Source: Pezizomycotina sp. ARF18
Taxonomy: Eukaryota > Ascomycota
Length of the DNA: 38,199 nt
Assembly (NCBI GenBank): GCA_002224055.1
Contig: AZLU01000309.1
Location: 1-38,199, forward strand
Reading direction: 5' to 3'
The notes below the pieces were generated by a model, which had not been told where the DNA came from, made no database searches, and saw only the letters and a program-made list of their open reading frames with translations. This document shows, one piece after another, positions 1 to 12,544 of this stretch; the first letter of the stretch is position 1, and each line of letters starts with the position of its first letter. The translations under genes were made by a program, and so were the position numbers.

Positions 1-260
1 GATAAGTTATTACATATAAGCGACTATTCAACAAAGTTAACATCCTGCTGGAGTGATGTGGAATGAAACAAACACTGTTCTTATAGACGATTCAGCTATC
101 AAGGCGCAATCGCATCCGTTTAATCACGGTTGAGGTGCCCGATTTCGACGAAGAACTTGTAAGAAGCAACGATAATGCGTTGGCGGAAGTCGCAAGGATA
201 TCTCGAAGCATTGCGCTGGTCGAGCAGTGTCGCCTCATTTATTCACAAAACCCCATTTAG
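1..260 (+). CDS. FCP1/NIF-domain (HAD) phosphatase, 3' end only
   Basis: This is the C-terminal end of a protein of the NLI-interacting-factor/FCP1 homology family, HAD-fold phosphatases that act on phospho-serine/threonine such as the RNA polymerase II CTD. The 5' part lies outside the window. Readable sequence starts near position 37 and includes [20 protein letters not shown], where the DDS triad is the late HAD acidic motif of this family. It is followed by [19 protein letters not shown] and a stop at 258-260. Two frame changes (near 67-70 and 130-135) must be crossed. The WxxTNxVLxDDSxxKA pattern is the basis for the call. The catalytic DxDxT motif would lie upstream and cannot be checked. 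The gene is convergent with KAE1, 242 bp away. It could be any of several fungal NIF-domain paralogues. Confidence 0.78.
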
Positions 261-502
261 GATTGGCCAGGGATGTAGCACCTTGGCTGGAGTAGTGAGG
301 TTATTTTTGATAGTCATATCCTTTTTCCTAGCGTTTGTCTCATATACTTTGGCAATTTTATTAACTCCAATATTAGGACATGGCGTCGGGAGCTACATGG
401 GAGCGGGTAGACGCTTTCTAGCATCAGACTATCTTCCGCTTTTAAGACGACATTACTATCCTCCATCTTGATAATTCTGTATTCTTTTCTCCGGTGCTCG
501 CA

Positions 503-2353
<1,851 letters not shown>

Positions 2354-2401
2354 TTTTTACTGATATATATTATTTGGGAAGCTTGTTGGTAGTTGGAGCT
2401 C

Positions 2402-2421
2402 AAGCTAAGCTAAGCTAAGCT
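2402..2421. repeat. (AAGCT)4 tandem repeat
   Basis: Four uninterrupted AAGCT units, 49 bp upstream of the KAE1 start codon and so probably in its 5' UTR or core promoter. Function unknown. Confidence 0.9.
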
Positions 2422-3761
2422 ACCCTTGCTGGCTGGGAAGTGAAACGCTTTGGAAGCGACTTGTGTTGCTTGAGCTGGTAGATTTGATAATAATGTATTT
2501 GCAATAAGTCCCGGGGAGGAGGGGGTTGACTCTTTGCAAACTTTTTTTTTTTTGGCTAACTGTAAAAAAAAAAAAAAAAAACTATTCGGCTTGACTCTGG
2601 ACCTTATTATCCGCTTTAGATCCTTCTCTTGTACGTAGTTAACTCGGAACCCCGGAAAGGTTTTGGATTTTTCTTTCTTTTTTCCTTGTTCGATTTACTT
2701 CTTTCGGGGGTTAAGCGGTTTTAATGGCACGGACTCATGGAAGTTCACGTTCTACAATTTCTAAGGGTCCTGGTTCCAAAAAATATCGCTTTGTCTTCGA
2801 CGCGACTCCTCCTGTCTCTATGGTTGTTTAGAATAGATAATAAATACTTAGATAAATGAAATAATAAGTCACGGCTTGGAGCCTTGAGAGATTTTCTACT
2901 CTTTCTCGGACGCAAGAAACAGTTATCCGTTAATTTCGCGCTCAATGTTTGATCCGCGGCATCGATATCTACTAGCATAAACCATTAAAAATTTCTTCGG
3001 ATCTTGAACCGACTTTTGAACAAATAATGTTTGTTATAATTGGAACAGCGATCGATCTGATCCAGTGAATACTTATCTAAGGTATGTAATGAGGTCAAGA
3101 AAGTCTTTAATCCCACGGTTTATATGTAATCCACATCTCGAGTCAGATAAATGCTTTGCAAACGTCGTTCGCAATGGCTTATTGGAAAAGTAGTCACGCC
3201 GCGATTTAAGAAAGAAGGGGGAAAGGGGAGGAAACATGGAGCCTACGGAACCAAATATATAGACAATGGTCCGGGAAGCCGGGATAAGCGCTTTATTGGG
3301 TTTCCCTAATTTTGAACGGCTGTCGAGTGTCGTACTTACGTAGCTTACTTAAGCAATTAAGTAGATATTCAGAATACTCAGTGGTGGTCGCTAAGTATCG
3401 GTTATTCCCGCTATCTGCTCTAAGGCTCCGCTTATCGCGACTTATCGCGTTTATTATTCGCCTAACTCGGAGTCGAGGAAAGAAAAAGGTGCTGTATACG
3501 TGTATGCAAATATAACTTAGCTATATAGCTATGTGGTATTGATAATAATATTATAGTCTTCTAAATTGAGTCCATTAAACACAATAAACTTGGAAGAGCG
3601 AGGAGAAAAGGATTTTCCGCTAGGAGATAACGATCATTAATGATATCCCACTATTCCGCCGGTAAACAGGAACAAAAAAAGAGTGGTCAATTAAGTATCC
3701 TTATCCGATATATCTGCTCGTTTCCACCGGAGCCAGAGCCGCAACCTTCCAGATTAACGAA

Positions 3762-3789
3762 CTTCAATATATATATATATATATTGAAG
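3762..3789. repeat. 28-bp perfect palindrome with (AT)n core
   Basis: CTTCAA, an AT repeat, then TTGAAG: both arms are exact reverse complements with no spacer, so the sequence could extrude as a cruciform. It is intergenic with no gene nearby. Half of it is simple AT repeat, so chance is a fair explanation. Confidence 0.85.
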
Positions 3790-4218
3790 CGGATCGATCT
3801 AAATTTGAACATCTGAGATTTGGATATAACTATAGAGTAATAAGGAAAATTAGAAGAGCATCCTTGAGGTATACTTTAACGATAGTTCTTTCCCTAATTG
3901 AAATCGTTTCCTTGACCCTGCCCATAGTTTCAAAACCGTTAATTCACTCGCCGTGTGAATATCTCGATAGGTGTGCGCTTCGTACAGCAATTCATTCAAT
4001 TCGCCTCTGAAACCACGCAGCTACCCATTGCGGTGGTTTGAATTTATCTACAGCTAGGAATACAGTGGCCTGCTCTGTGCAGCACATCTGCCGCAAGAGC
4101 TTCGGCTGGTAGAATTGTTTTTACTCTGGCCCCAAGCTCCCATCTCTTTTGTATAGAAAAGAAACAGCGCCCCGATGTCTGCGGCTTCAATTCCTTTTAT
4201 ACAGCTTAAGAAAGCGAA

Positions 4219-5433
4219 ATGAGAGAGAAACGAGACCGCCTCAAGTTGATTATGAACATTCTCTAGCTTCGGATAGAGCTGCAGCCAGGTTCTCATTAGA
4301 GGGCAAAAACTGCAATTGGTAAGCTACTAAAAATAAGTTTAAAAAAAACGTTTCAATCTAGAGCTACTAAGGTAATTAGCTGACGATTGAATATTTCTAC
4401 AGTTACCGGAGGAGCCGGCGGCCTTGGCTTTGAAGCCGCTAATGCATTGCTGGAGCATGGGGTTCGAGGTTGGCTATCTTTGACGCCAATGAAACGCGCT
4501 CAGCCGAAGCGGCAGGCGTGCTATCGGAACGCTACCTAGCTCTAAAGTAGTGTACCGTATAGTCAGCGTGACAGACGAGGAAATCGTCAAGCTTGCTGTC
4601 GAAGGCAACCGCGGAGGAATTCTCCAAAATTGATATCCTACTTTGTTTCGCAGGTGTCGTTGGTGTTAAGCCCTCGCTCGAACAGAGCGCTGCTGATTGG
4701 AACGGGTCATGGACGTCAACGCGATGGGGACTTCATTTGTGCGAAGGCTGTTGCAAAGTAGTAGATTGAATACCCCCTTTTTTTTTTAGAAAAAAAATAA
4801 AAAAAAAAATACCACCATTTCCCCAATCCTCTTTCGGCAAGTTTACTTCTGGACAAGTCGCTGAAAAAGAAATTGGATTTCCGGTCAGGACAATGGTCGA
4901 AAGGCAAACCCGAGGTAGCATCGTGCTCATAGCATCGATGTCGGGCACGGTGGTCAATTACCCGCAACCGCAGGTCGCGTACAACGCTTCCAAAGCGGCG
5001 GTTTTACACACCGCCCGATCATTAGCCGCGGAATGGGCGTGCTTCGGTATCGGGTCAACTCTATTTCACCAGGTTATATGGACACTATACTGAATGAGGG
5101 AACGGCTCTCGATACCGCGCGGGAAATGTGGATATCAAGGACACCGCTCGGTCGCCTCGGAAGGCGAGACGAACTGAATGGCGCGATCATCCTGCTTTGT
5201 AGTCCGGCTGGCTCGTTTATCTGCGGGAGCGATATCAAAATAGATGGTTTGTGTTCTCCCTCTTTTTTTTTTTTTTTTTAAACCCGTTTTTAATTATTAT
5301 TTCGACATCCGGTCCTGAATTCATCCTTGAGGATACAAGCAGTTAAGCAAATGCCTATTTCTGTTGTTCTCTGCGAATACTAATTTTTCTTTCTTTGAGG
5401 TATTTTTTAGGAGGCTGCACAATCCTTGCTTAA
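4219..5433 (+). CDS. Short-chain dehydrogenase/reductase, polyol (arabinitol/sorbose) type
   Basis: NAD(P)-dependent oxidoreductase of the classical SDR family, closest in feel to fungal D-arabinitol 2-dehydrogenase/sorbose-reductase proteins. Exons: about 4219-4318, 4403-4757, 4889-5246 and 5411-5433. In order they show FSLEGKTAIVTGGAGGLG (TGxxxGxG cofactor site, split by intron 1), DILLCFAGVVG in the usual NNAG position, LIASMSG with the catalytic serine, VAYNASKAA with the catalytic Tyr (codon 4980-4982) and Lys, RVNSISPGYMDT, and a C-terminus DGGCTILA encoded partly by a 23-bp last exon. Splice phase is consistent at every junction. Exon 2 has at least four single-base frame breaks. The start at 4219 is a guess because the N-terminus is variable in this family and the first exon is frame-broken. 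Substrate cannot be set from sequence. Confidence 0.9.
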
Positions 5434-6640
5434 GAAGACGCGTGCACATCCAAGAAGATAAACGAGATCGGACGGATATCTTATTGAAATATCTGCAGGC
5501 CTATCATGAGGATATAACGGGCCAGTGTATAGAATCTCTATCTACTAGTATTATAACTAAATAGTGTTTCACATGCTGCCTCTTTTTTTTCTTTTTTTTT
5601 TTCCCACTGCAGCCTCGTCGTCCATTTAGAGAAGCGGATATATCCGTGCCTACAAGCAAGTCACGTGATACAAACATCAGTCATATCACGTGACTATTGG
5701 TCAACTTTACTGCCTAAGAATCCTCCGTTCGTAGTATCATACTGCTTCTGGTTCTTTCTAGCGACCTTAAAAAAATAGGTTATTGCCTATCGAGAACTAA
5801 ATAGTATTGCTGCTCATGTGCTCTAAGCCCATTTCGTCTTCCACACTGAAATAAATATACAGGAAAAATCATTAGGCCAAGGATTTTGTATTATCGTAAT
5901 GAAGGCAAGAAAGTGTGCCAATCTTTCTTATCCGTGTTATCCAAACCAAAAGGAAATTTTTGGCAAAGACAGACGGGTAAACGGGGCAAGTCCAAGTGGT
6001 GGAAGTGTGGAAGTGAGGGGGGGAAATACGGGCAAAAATTTTTTTGTTAGGGGAAAAAAGAGGGAGAAGGGGAAAAAAGGGAGGGAGACTTTTCTGCGCC
6101 TTTTCCCCCCGGAGGATCAGAAAAAGAAAACTCCCACACCAAAATTTTACCACCAAAATTTTTTATTTTATTACTACTAGGACTCTTTTTCGTTAGGTGA
6201 CTCCTTTAGTCTCTCACCCAACGCAAAAAAACACCCCCTATTTTTTTTATTTTTTTTTATTTTTTATTATTTTTTTTTTTTTTTCCCTTCAGGAGGAACG
6301 CTCTCCTGAAGAACGAACATCACCTTTTCCATCAAACTTCCATCGAAGGATGGGCTCGAACCATCACGAAATCACCACCATTCAACTCAGCTGAACGAGC
6401 TCTACAATCTGGTGTCCATTTTATAGAATTTCAGAGGGGTCGATATTTTGGCCTTTTATTTTTTTGTTTTATTTTTTCTCCTCATTTTTCTTCTTCTCCC
6501 TCCCTTTTTTTCTTGTCTCCTCTTTCTTTTTTTTCCTTTGGGTTCTTTGTTTTGGCACAACTTGGACAAATTACCCGCCACACCAAACAGCACTCACACA
6601 CACACACACAACCGCACATCAAATTCCTCCCCCCCCAACC
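5434..6640. other. Intergenic region / EPL1 promoter and 5' UTR
   Basis: 1.2 kb between the SDR stop and the EPL1 start, with no recognisable gene. It contains the CACGTG inverted repeat (5659-5695), purine-rich (6015-6110) and T-rich (6237-6290, 6460-6540) stretches, and a CA microsatellite plus C8 run just before the EPL1 ATG, as expected of a long pyrimidine-rich fungal 5' UTR. The short frame near 6350-6390 (beginning MGSNHHE) has no recognisable domain. Confidence 0.65.
5659..5695. promoter_or_regulatory. Paired CACGTG E-boxes as a 12-bp perfect inverted repeat
   Basis: AGTCACGTGATA at 5659-5670 and its exact reverse complement at 5684-5695, with a 13-bp spacer. Each arm holds RTCACGTGAY, the consensus bound by basic helix-loop-helix factors of the Cbf1/CENP-B-box-like (CDEI) class in ascomycetes. 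It lies about 225 bp past the SDR stop and 950 bp before EPL1. That a bHLH factor binds here is inference; the sites themselves are plain in the sequence. Confidence 0.6.
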
Positions 6641-9354
6641 ATGACGGCGACAAGGTCCAATACAAACGCGAGGTTCGAGCACGGAAACTCTCCACCAAGA
6701 ATCCCCTACAGATTGTCACGGAAGGTGAAATAGACGCCGTCGACGATGATCCCAGAGAGCCGTCGCGGAGATAGAAACAGGTGTCGATAAGAACGAAGAA
6801 ACTGTACGTTCTTTATTTTATTTTTTCATATTTTGATAATTATATATCTTTTTTTCTTTATCGTATTTGTTTATTATTATTATTATTCAATTATATTTAT
6901 TCTATTTACGTTTATCTTCTTTTTTTGGTTGTGATTCTTTCTTTCGCCCTCCTCCCAATTTTACCACCGTAGCCTCTATTTCCTTCTATATATATATATA
7001 TATTTTACCAGAAAACACGGCTAGAGGAGGGAAAGGGAACGGTATGTGTGGTCCAGAATGGCGAGAAAATTTTTTTTCACTTTTCACTTTTTTTCTGTTC
7101 TTTTTCGTTTTGGGTTTAGCTTTTTTCGTCATTTAGGGTCGTGCAGTTTGGTCCGATCTATACCGTTTCTGGTTGGAGATCGGAACAGCTGGACGTGCTA
7201 ATACCTTCTTCTATACGTCATTACTGGTTTATATCAAAAGTATCCTCTAAAACAAAGATTAAGCTTATCCGCTTTTATTTTAATCCTTCTTTTCTTTTTC
7301 TTTATGATATTTAAAAATCCATTCAAACAAAGGTTCTTGATTGTCTAACGCGCATACCGCGTCTCCCTTCTCTCTCTCTCTCTCTCTGTCTTTTTTGAAT
7401 TATAGGAACACCATCTCCAAGCCGCTATATCGGCGTCTCAAGCAGCAGCTGTTGGCGGAAAAGTTCAGCAGTCCTTTATCCCCACCCCAGATGCGTCGAA
7501 AACGGTTCTCGATTACGACAGGCTCTACAAGAAACGGTTCAAGGAACCGTTTTCTTACATAAGATTTTCCTCCACGGTAGAAGATTGCAGCGGGTGCCTG
7601 TACTCGATACGCGAAATCGACGATGAGTTCATAGAAAAGACGAATGCCAGCCGGCCCGCCGGCTCCAAGATAACCGAAGATGCATTCGAGGCTGTCATAC
7701 AGCATTTTGAGTCTACAACTCTACAAAAGCAGCCCTGGCTACTCCAGGTATGTAATGCTCTGAAAACCATGTTTTTTTTTTACCATTGGGCACTCGATGG
7801 AGTATAACAGCCTGAAGTTGTGTGCGGGACCCCAGCTAATTCGGAGCACCTATTATACATTTAGACCGATGAAATTCATCTAATGTCCCTGGAAGACTTG
7901 GAAGCTGAATTCGATCCGGAATTTCACGACGATAGCTTAAAATCTCTTGCAAAGATAATATATCCTCACTGGAAGGAGCAGCGTCTTCAACGGATGGTCG
8001 TCCCCTCATGCCAACCCTGAAGGTATTTCTCGGAGACTCTCATTGCGGCGCCTCTTTAAAACTGAAGGTGTCGAATGCTGACCATACCTCGGAAATATAT
8101 AGTTCGAGCAGGGCCAAATCGACAAAGACGAGAGCGATCCTTATGTCTGCTTCAGAAGAAGAGAACACCGACCTGCTCGGAAAACAAGACGCACTGACAC
8201 TCAGAGCATTGAGAAACTGAAGACCATGAGATCGACGTTCGAAGATGGTCGAGAGCTGATATCTCAAGTTCTCCAGAGGGAGATGATGAAGCAAGACTCG
8301 CTCAAAATGGAAAGAGCTATATTCGAGAACAGGAGCGCTGTTAAGGATCTCAAGAGAAGACTTGGCATTAAGGTGACGACGAAGACCTCGTTAATAAGGT
8401 GAGTACCAACTGACAATATATCTCTCTTTTTTTTTTTTTTTTTTTGCTAATTTCACCATTCCCTACGGGGTCGCAGCCTCGAAAACGACCCGCTTTTTGA
8501 ACAACCAACGCCAATCGTTAAGGTGCCCCAAGCTCGGCAAGATGGGAAATCGCATGACGCCGATTTGGTTTCGCTCGAGGACCGTCATCGCATCAAGAAG
8601 ATGCAGTTGATGCGCAGCGTTGAAGAACGCAGAGCGTGCGTGCCAGTAGCAACGCTGGTTGGGTAGACAGGACTGCTCAGGCATTGGAATTACCTGCCGC
8701 TGCCCACCAGCCTCAAGTACAGCCTAGCTATGGTGGGAAGTCAAAGTATCGCACGTTAGTGCCGTGTACGCTTACAGTCTCCCCACTCCACCTGATTCTC
8801 CTCCCGAAAATGAGGCAGATGAACGTCTTCCCACGATAAAGAAGAACCCGGCTTAGTTTTCAAACCTTCCGCGCCCTCTGCAGGCCAGAAGAGAAAGCTT
8901 GGAGACGGTGTCCAACAGGCCCAGTTCCGCTCCAGGCGTGGCCGCTACAATGGCTTGTGGTTGATCGTACGAATTCAAAAATGCCGGAAGAGTACAAACA
9001 GGAATTGACGAGCTTGTTATGGATCGATACAAATTCGACTGTGATGATTCGGATGATGAGATGCTTTTAGGCAACACCGTTCATCTCACCGACTCTGATC
9101 CGTAAGCGTTTTATCTGCCGGGGAGAGGGGACGCAATCTTCGATGTTATACTGATAATAATACCTTGCTCTTAGTCAACGAGACATCAATTCAAAGCCGA
9201 CCTGTTCATGGCTCAAGTCCTACCGGCACAGCAAAATGCCAACCGACGAGCTCAGGCTGCGAACGACAGCTCTGCTCACTCTTCTTCCCACGGTAATCAC
9301 AGCAATGTCACTCACGCAAACTCACTTAGCGCTGCTCCCACAGTCCGGTCATAG
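6641..9354 (+). CDS. EPL1: Enhancer of polycomb-like protein Epl1, NuA4 scaffold
   Basis: Epl1 bridges the Esa1 catalytic module (piccolo NuA4) to the rest of the NuA4 histone acetyltransferase in the nucleus. Exons: 6641-6803, 7406-7747, 7865-8022, 8103-8398, 8477-9101 and 9175-9354. The EPcA region begins VRARKLSTKNPLQIVTEGEID and continues ETGVDKNEE/TEHHLQAA across intron 1. Exon 2 is a clean 342-bp frame containing SFIPTPDASKTVLDYDRLY, EPFSYIRFSSTVEDC and REIDDEF. Then come LEDLEAEFDPEF and SDPYVCFRRRE with RKTRRTDTQSIEKLK, all Epl1 signatures, and a C-terminal acidic piece DCDDSDDEMLLGNTV. Frame breaks lie near 6685, 6765, 7992, 8635, 8850, 8955 and 9018. The ATG at 6641 is the only one that fits the short basic N-terminus. 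Intron 1 (602 bp) is unusually long. The stop at 9352-9354 follows a poorly conserved tail and is uncertain. Confidence 0.92.
6804..7405 (+). other. 602-bp first intron of EPL1
   Basis: Bounded by GTACGT and TATAG; joining GAA ACT to GAA CAC keeps the conserved Epl1 frame. It is several times longer than any other intron here, very T-rich, with ATT and TA microsatellites and a CT repeat just before the acceptor. It includes an 8-bp inverted repeat (7152-7159/7177-7184). No snoRNA C/D or H/ACA boxes were convincing. Confidence 0.8.
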
Positions 9355-10803
9355 ACTTCTCTTCCTTTCCTCCATCTCCATCACCTCCGAAACGTATGTA
9401 AACTCAACATTGTTTTCTCTTGTACAACAAGTAACTCACGAGCCGATCCCATCTATATTCACAAAAAATTTTCCTCTTCTTTTGAAGCAAAATTTCTTAT
9501 CTGTACAATAGTCTGTAGATACATCTTGGTACCTTTCTATCTATTTTCCTTTACTTGTCCTTCCGCCAATCCCCATTTCGCTTTAAGCAATGGCTCCATC
9601 GAAGGACACCCTCCATTTCAATTTTCTTCCCTTCACTTGTCGTTCCCCCCGATCTCATTACAAAGTTAAAAAAGCTATATTTCTCAGCTGCAGTAGGCGA
9701 AGGAGGCTACCACTTTATTCTGTTCCGTCGTATTGCATACACGCTATTTTGTTTCCCGTCAATTTTTTTTTGGTGGCGCATCCTGGGTTTTCTTATGTTT
9801 TTTGTTTTTATGCTGGTTCGGGGATCCTTTGATAATTTTTTGTTTCTACTACTCTTTTTTAATATTTCCTTTCCGCTCATTGTATATCTCTTCGTCGAGA
9901 TATGACATTCTCTGGATTCTTTATCTGAATCTTTTTCTTAATTGGGTCGAGGCTACTTTTTTTCTTTTCTCCTTTCGTTCATCAGTATTGAGCGGTTGTA
10001 TATCTTTTTTTTTTTTTTTTTTTTTCGCAACTCACACATATTCACACCGATTGTTTCTCCCTGACCTTCCCTCTTAGAAATCGAAGTGGAGGAAGGCGGG
10101 GAACAGTCTTTCTCTCCCCCCCCTCTAACCCGAAGAAGCTTTCAGCTCTTTTCTTCTCATTACGAGACACCGCTTTCTTCTCCCTCAAAGGGGAGAATTT
10201 GTAAGAAGGGATCTATCGATCATCGAGAGACTGGAGATTTCCTTTCTTCTCTCAATAATATCGGCGTCCTATCACTTTCGCTGTATAGCGATGAATGTAC
10301 ATTAGTTTTTCGATGTAGATCTAGAACTCAATAGAGGCGAGGTCGAAAGAAAGGAATAATCTCCATGCGAGATGCTAGAAGATTTGCAGGAGCGAATACT
10401 GCATCTCTGTCGTGGGTGAAGGTGGGTGTTGAATCTCAAAATTGGCCTGCGTTATAATCTGATACCAATTTGTTAAATATATCTCGGGCTATTTCCCTCC
10501 ATAAGGTTGATCTCTCAATTTGAATTCGTATTAAACTAATACTCCTGTTGGTCAAGACTAATTAAAACAAGTACTTCAAAAAAATTTAAGTAAAAAGGGG
10601 ATACTTTTTAACGTAATAGTAGTAGTTGCAAAGTAACCATATTAAGTACGTATTGCTCCAGTTTTCTTGGGAGAAAATCGTGCACTTTCATTTTTATTTT
10701 TCTTCCTCTCATCTTTTTCTCGTTTTTAAAACAAGATTTCAAGTCCTACAAATTTTTCACAACAGATGAAAAATTTTCTGGATGGGCCACTATTAAATGT
10801 CAA
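9355..10803. other. Intergenic region between EPL1 and the mitochondrial TrpRS gene
   Basis: 1.45 kb, strongly T/pyrimidine-rich on the + strand from 9400 to 10080, including a long T tract at about 10004-10025, then AT-rich to 10760. It is probably the EPL1 3' UTR plus the next promoter. Open frames here are T-tract artefacts rich in F, L and S. I see no gene. Confidence 0.65.
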
Positions 10804-12544
10804 ATGCCGCCAAGAATTCTCGATTCTCTTCCACACATTAGCTCCTCGTCGAGCAGTAGCGGCAGGAACGCTGCGTTTACCGCGGAAGAAAATTTGTGGC
10901 GCCATGCTGTCTGCACGGATACCGCAGTCGCGGCCGGTCACAACCGCGGCCTCTTCTACTCCCGCCGCACGTACCGCCTCCGCTCCGCCAGCAGCAGCGA
11001 CCGCGTTGAAGTCGTGTTTTCCGGCATACAGCCCACGGGCGTGCCGCACCTAGGCAACTACCTAGGCGCACTAAAGCAGTGGGTTGACCTGCAGGAGTCG
11101 AGCTCCGGGAGCAGCAGGCTGCTGTTCTGCATCGTGGACCTCCACTCCATCACACTGAGGCAGGATCCGGAGAAGCTGAAGCGGTGGAAGCGGCAGCTGT
11201 TCAAAGTGCTCCTGGCGATAGGGCTCGATCCTAGCAGGTCGATTCTTTTCGAGCAGTCGAAGGTGAAAGACGAAAACTTTTTGCTTTATATTGAGGTCAT
11301 GAATTTTGATGGCGTTATTCTATCAAGTATATTTGTACACTTGAGCACTTTGCTTATCAAAATTTTTCGGTCCGGAGTTCTTGTTGCAAATTTAGGTACA
11401 AGCTCATTCAGAGTTGATGTGGATACTCAGCTGTATCACGCCGATAGGTTTACTGGAACGGCAAGCGCAATGGAAGGTACGGTTGGCAAGAGACATCTTG
11501 GTTTTGTCAGAAGAATGTTAAGCAGTGGCTTACAAAGTTCGCTGGCGAATTTATTATAGACAAAAGTTCAGAAAGGTCCGCGCGGTCTGCAAACAACCCC
11601 GAAAGTAACCCAATGCACAAATTGGGCTTGCTTTCGTATCCGGTTCTCCAAGCGGCAGATATATTGGCATACAGGTTACAATCCTGTTTTGAAGAAATTC
11701 TATATCAAGAGGATTGAAAGGGTGGTACGACAGGCGACAAGTTTTATTTACTAACATCTTATTCTCTTTTTCTTTTAGAGCGACGAAGGTTCCGGTAGGT
11801 GAAGACCAGACCAGCATCTGGAGCTCGCACGGGACCTCGCCAGCAAAATGACTCAGGAATACGGGGAGATTTTCCCTTCTCCTGAGACCTTATTAAGTAT
11901 GTTTTACTTATACACCCATGCCCAGCGCGGGACCCTAGAAGAAAGAATTCGGGGTCGTATTATTGTACCAATCTACCGGAAACAGGATATATGAATTTTT
12001 TTTTTAAAGAGACAAGCAAAAGAAATACAGAGGGAAAATATGCTTGTAATAGGAATAAATTAAATTATACTAATATTTATTAATACCAGCAACCGCTCGC
12101 CGGGTCATGTCACTCCGCGACCCTTCATCAAAGATGTCTAAATCTGAGCCATCGGACTACTCAAGGATCAACCTTACAGACACGCCCCAGGAAATCAAAG
12201 CAAAGATATCAAAGGCGCTGACGGACAGCCAGGCTTCAATAACGTACGATGAAGCAGGAAGACCCGGCGTTTCAAATTTGGTGCAACTGCTAGGCCACAT
12301 GCGAGGCAGGACGGATTACGAGACCCTCGCCCGGGAGCACGAAGCTCTCAGCATGGCGGCGTTCAAGGATACAGTGCAGGAAAGCATAGTCGAAGGGTTG
12401 AGGAGCTTCAGGGAAAATTACGAAAGGATCTCAAATGAAGGGGAGCTATACCTGGATGCGTTGATGAAGGAGGGAGCTTCGAAAGCAAGAGAAATTGCAG
12501 ACGAAACTTTGGAGACCGTGAAACTGCGGATGGGGTTATCGTGA
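10804..12544 (+). CDS. MSW1: Tryptophanyl-tRNA synthetase, mitochondrial
   Basis: Class I aminoacyl-tRNA synthetase charging mitochondrial tRNA-Trp. Exons: 10804-11262, 11396-11476, about 11511-11674, 11779-11896 and 12090-12544. A Ser/Arg-rich N-terminus of about 65 residues fits a mitochondrial presequence. It is followed by FSGIQPTGVPHLGNYLGA, where HLGN is the HIGH-motif equivalent (His codon 11047), then LLFCIVDLHSIT, AHSELMWILSC, LGLLSYPVLQAADIL, VPVGEDQTQHLELARD and KMSKS at 12131-12145. Bacterial-type TrpRS order and length (about 380 residues) argue for the organellar, not the cytosolic, enzyme. There is one clear frame break near 11812, where one base is missing before HLELARD. The exon 2/3 junction is ambiguous: it needs an intron of only 34-46 bp. 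The last exon is an unbroken frame to the TGA at 12542-12544. Confidence 0.93.

Larger units (their letters stand above)
2354..4218. other. Intergenic region between KAE1 and the SDR gene
   Basis: About 1.9 kb with no recognisable gene. It must hold the KAE1 promoter and probably that of the SDR. Contents: four tandem AAGCT units (2402-2421) about 50 bp upstream of the KAE1 start, a T12/A18 pair of tracts with CTAAC between them (about 2544-2582), and a perfect 28-bp AT-cored palindrome (3762-3789). The segment 3180-3600 has ATAAGCG/CGCTTAT-type words on both strands, as seen in old fungal repeats, but I found no terminal repeats or transposase-like reading frame. Short open frames here have no recognisable features. 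Confidence 0.7.

Noticed and set aside
175-471. 98-codon frame with a hydrophobic, membrane-like stretch
   Set aside because: Its first part overlaps, in another frame, the conserved phosphatase C-terminus ending at 260; the rest is short spacer before KAE1 with no family match.
6197-7136. Phe/Tyr/Ile-rich frames upstream of and inside EPL1 intron 1
   Set aside because: They are artefacts of T tracts and ATT repeats; the Epl1 frame is elsewhere.
10766-11071. Ala/Arg-rich frames on both strands at the TrpRS N-terminus
   Set aside because: Alternative frames over the GC-rich presequence and the HLGN region; only the frame from 10804 continues into conserved TrpRS sequence.
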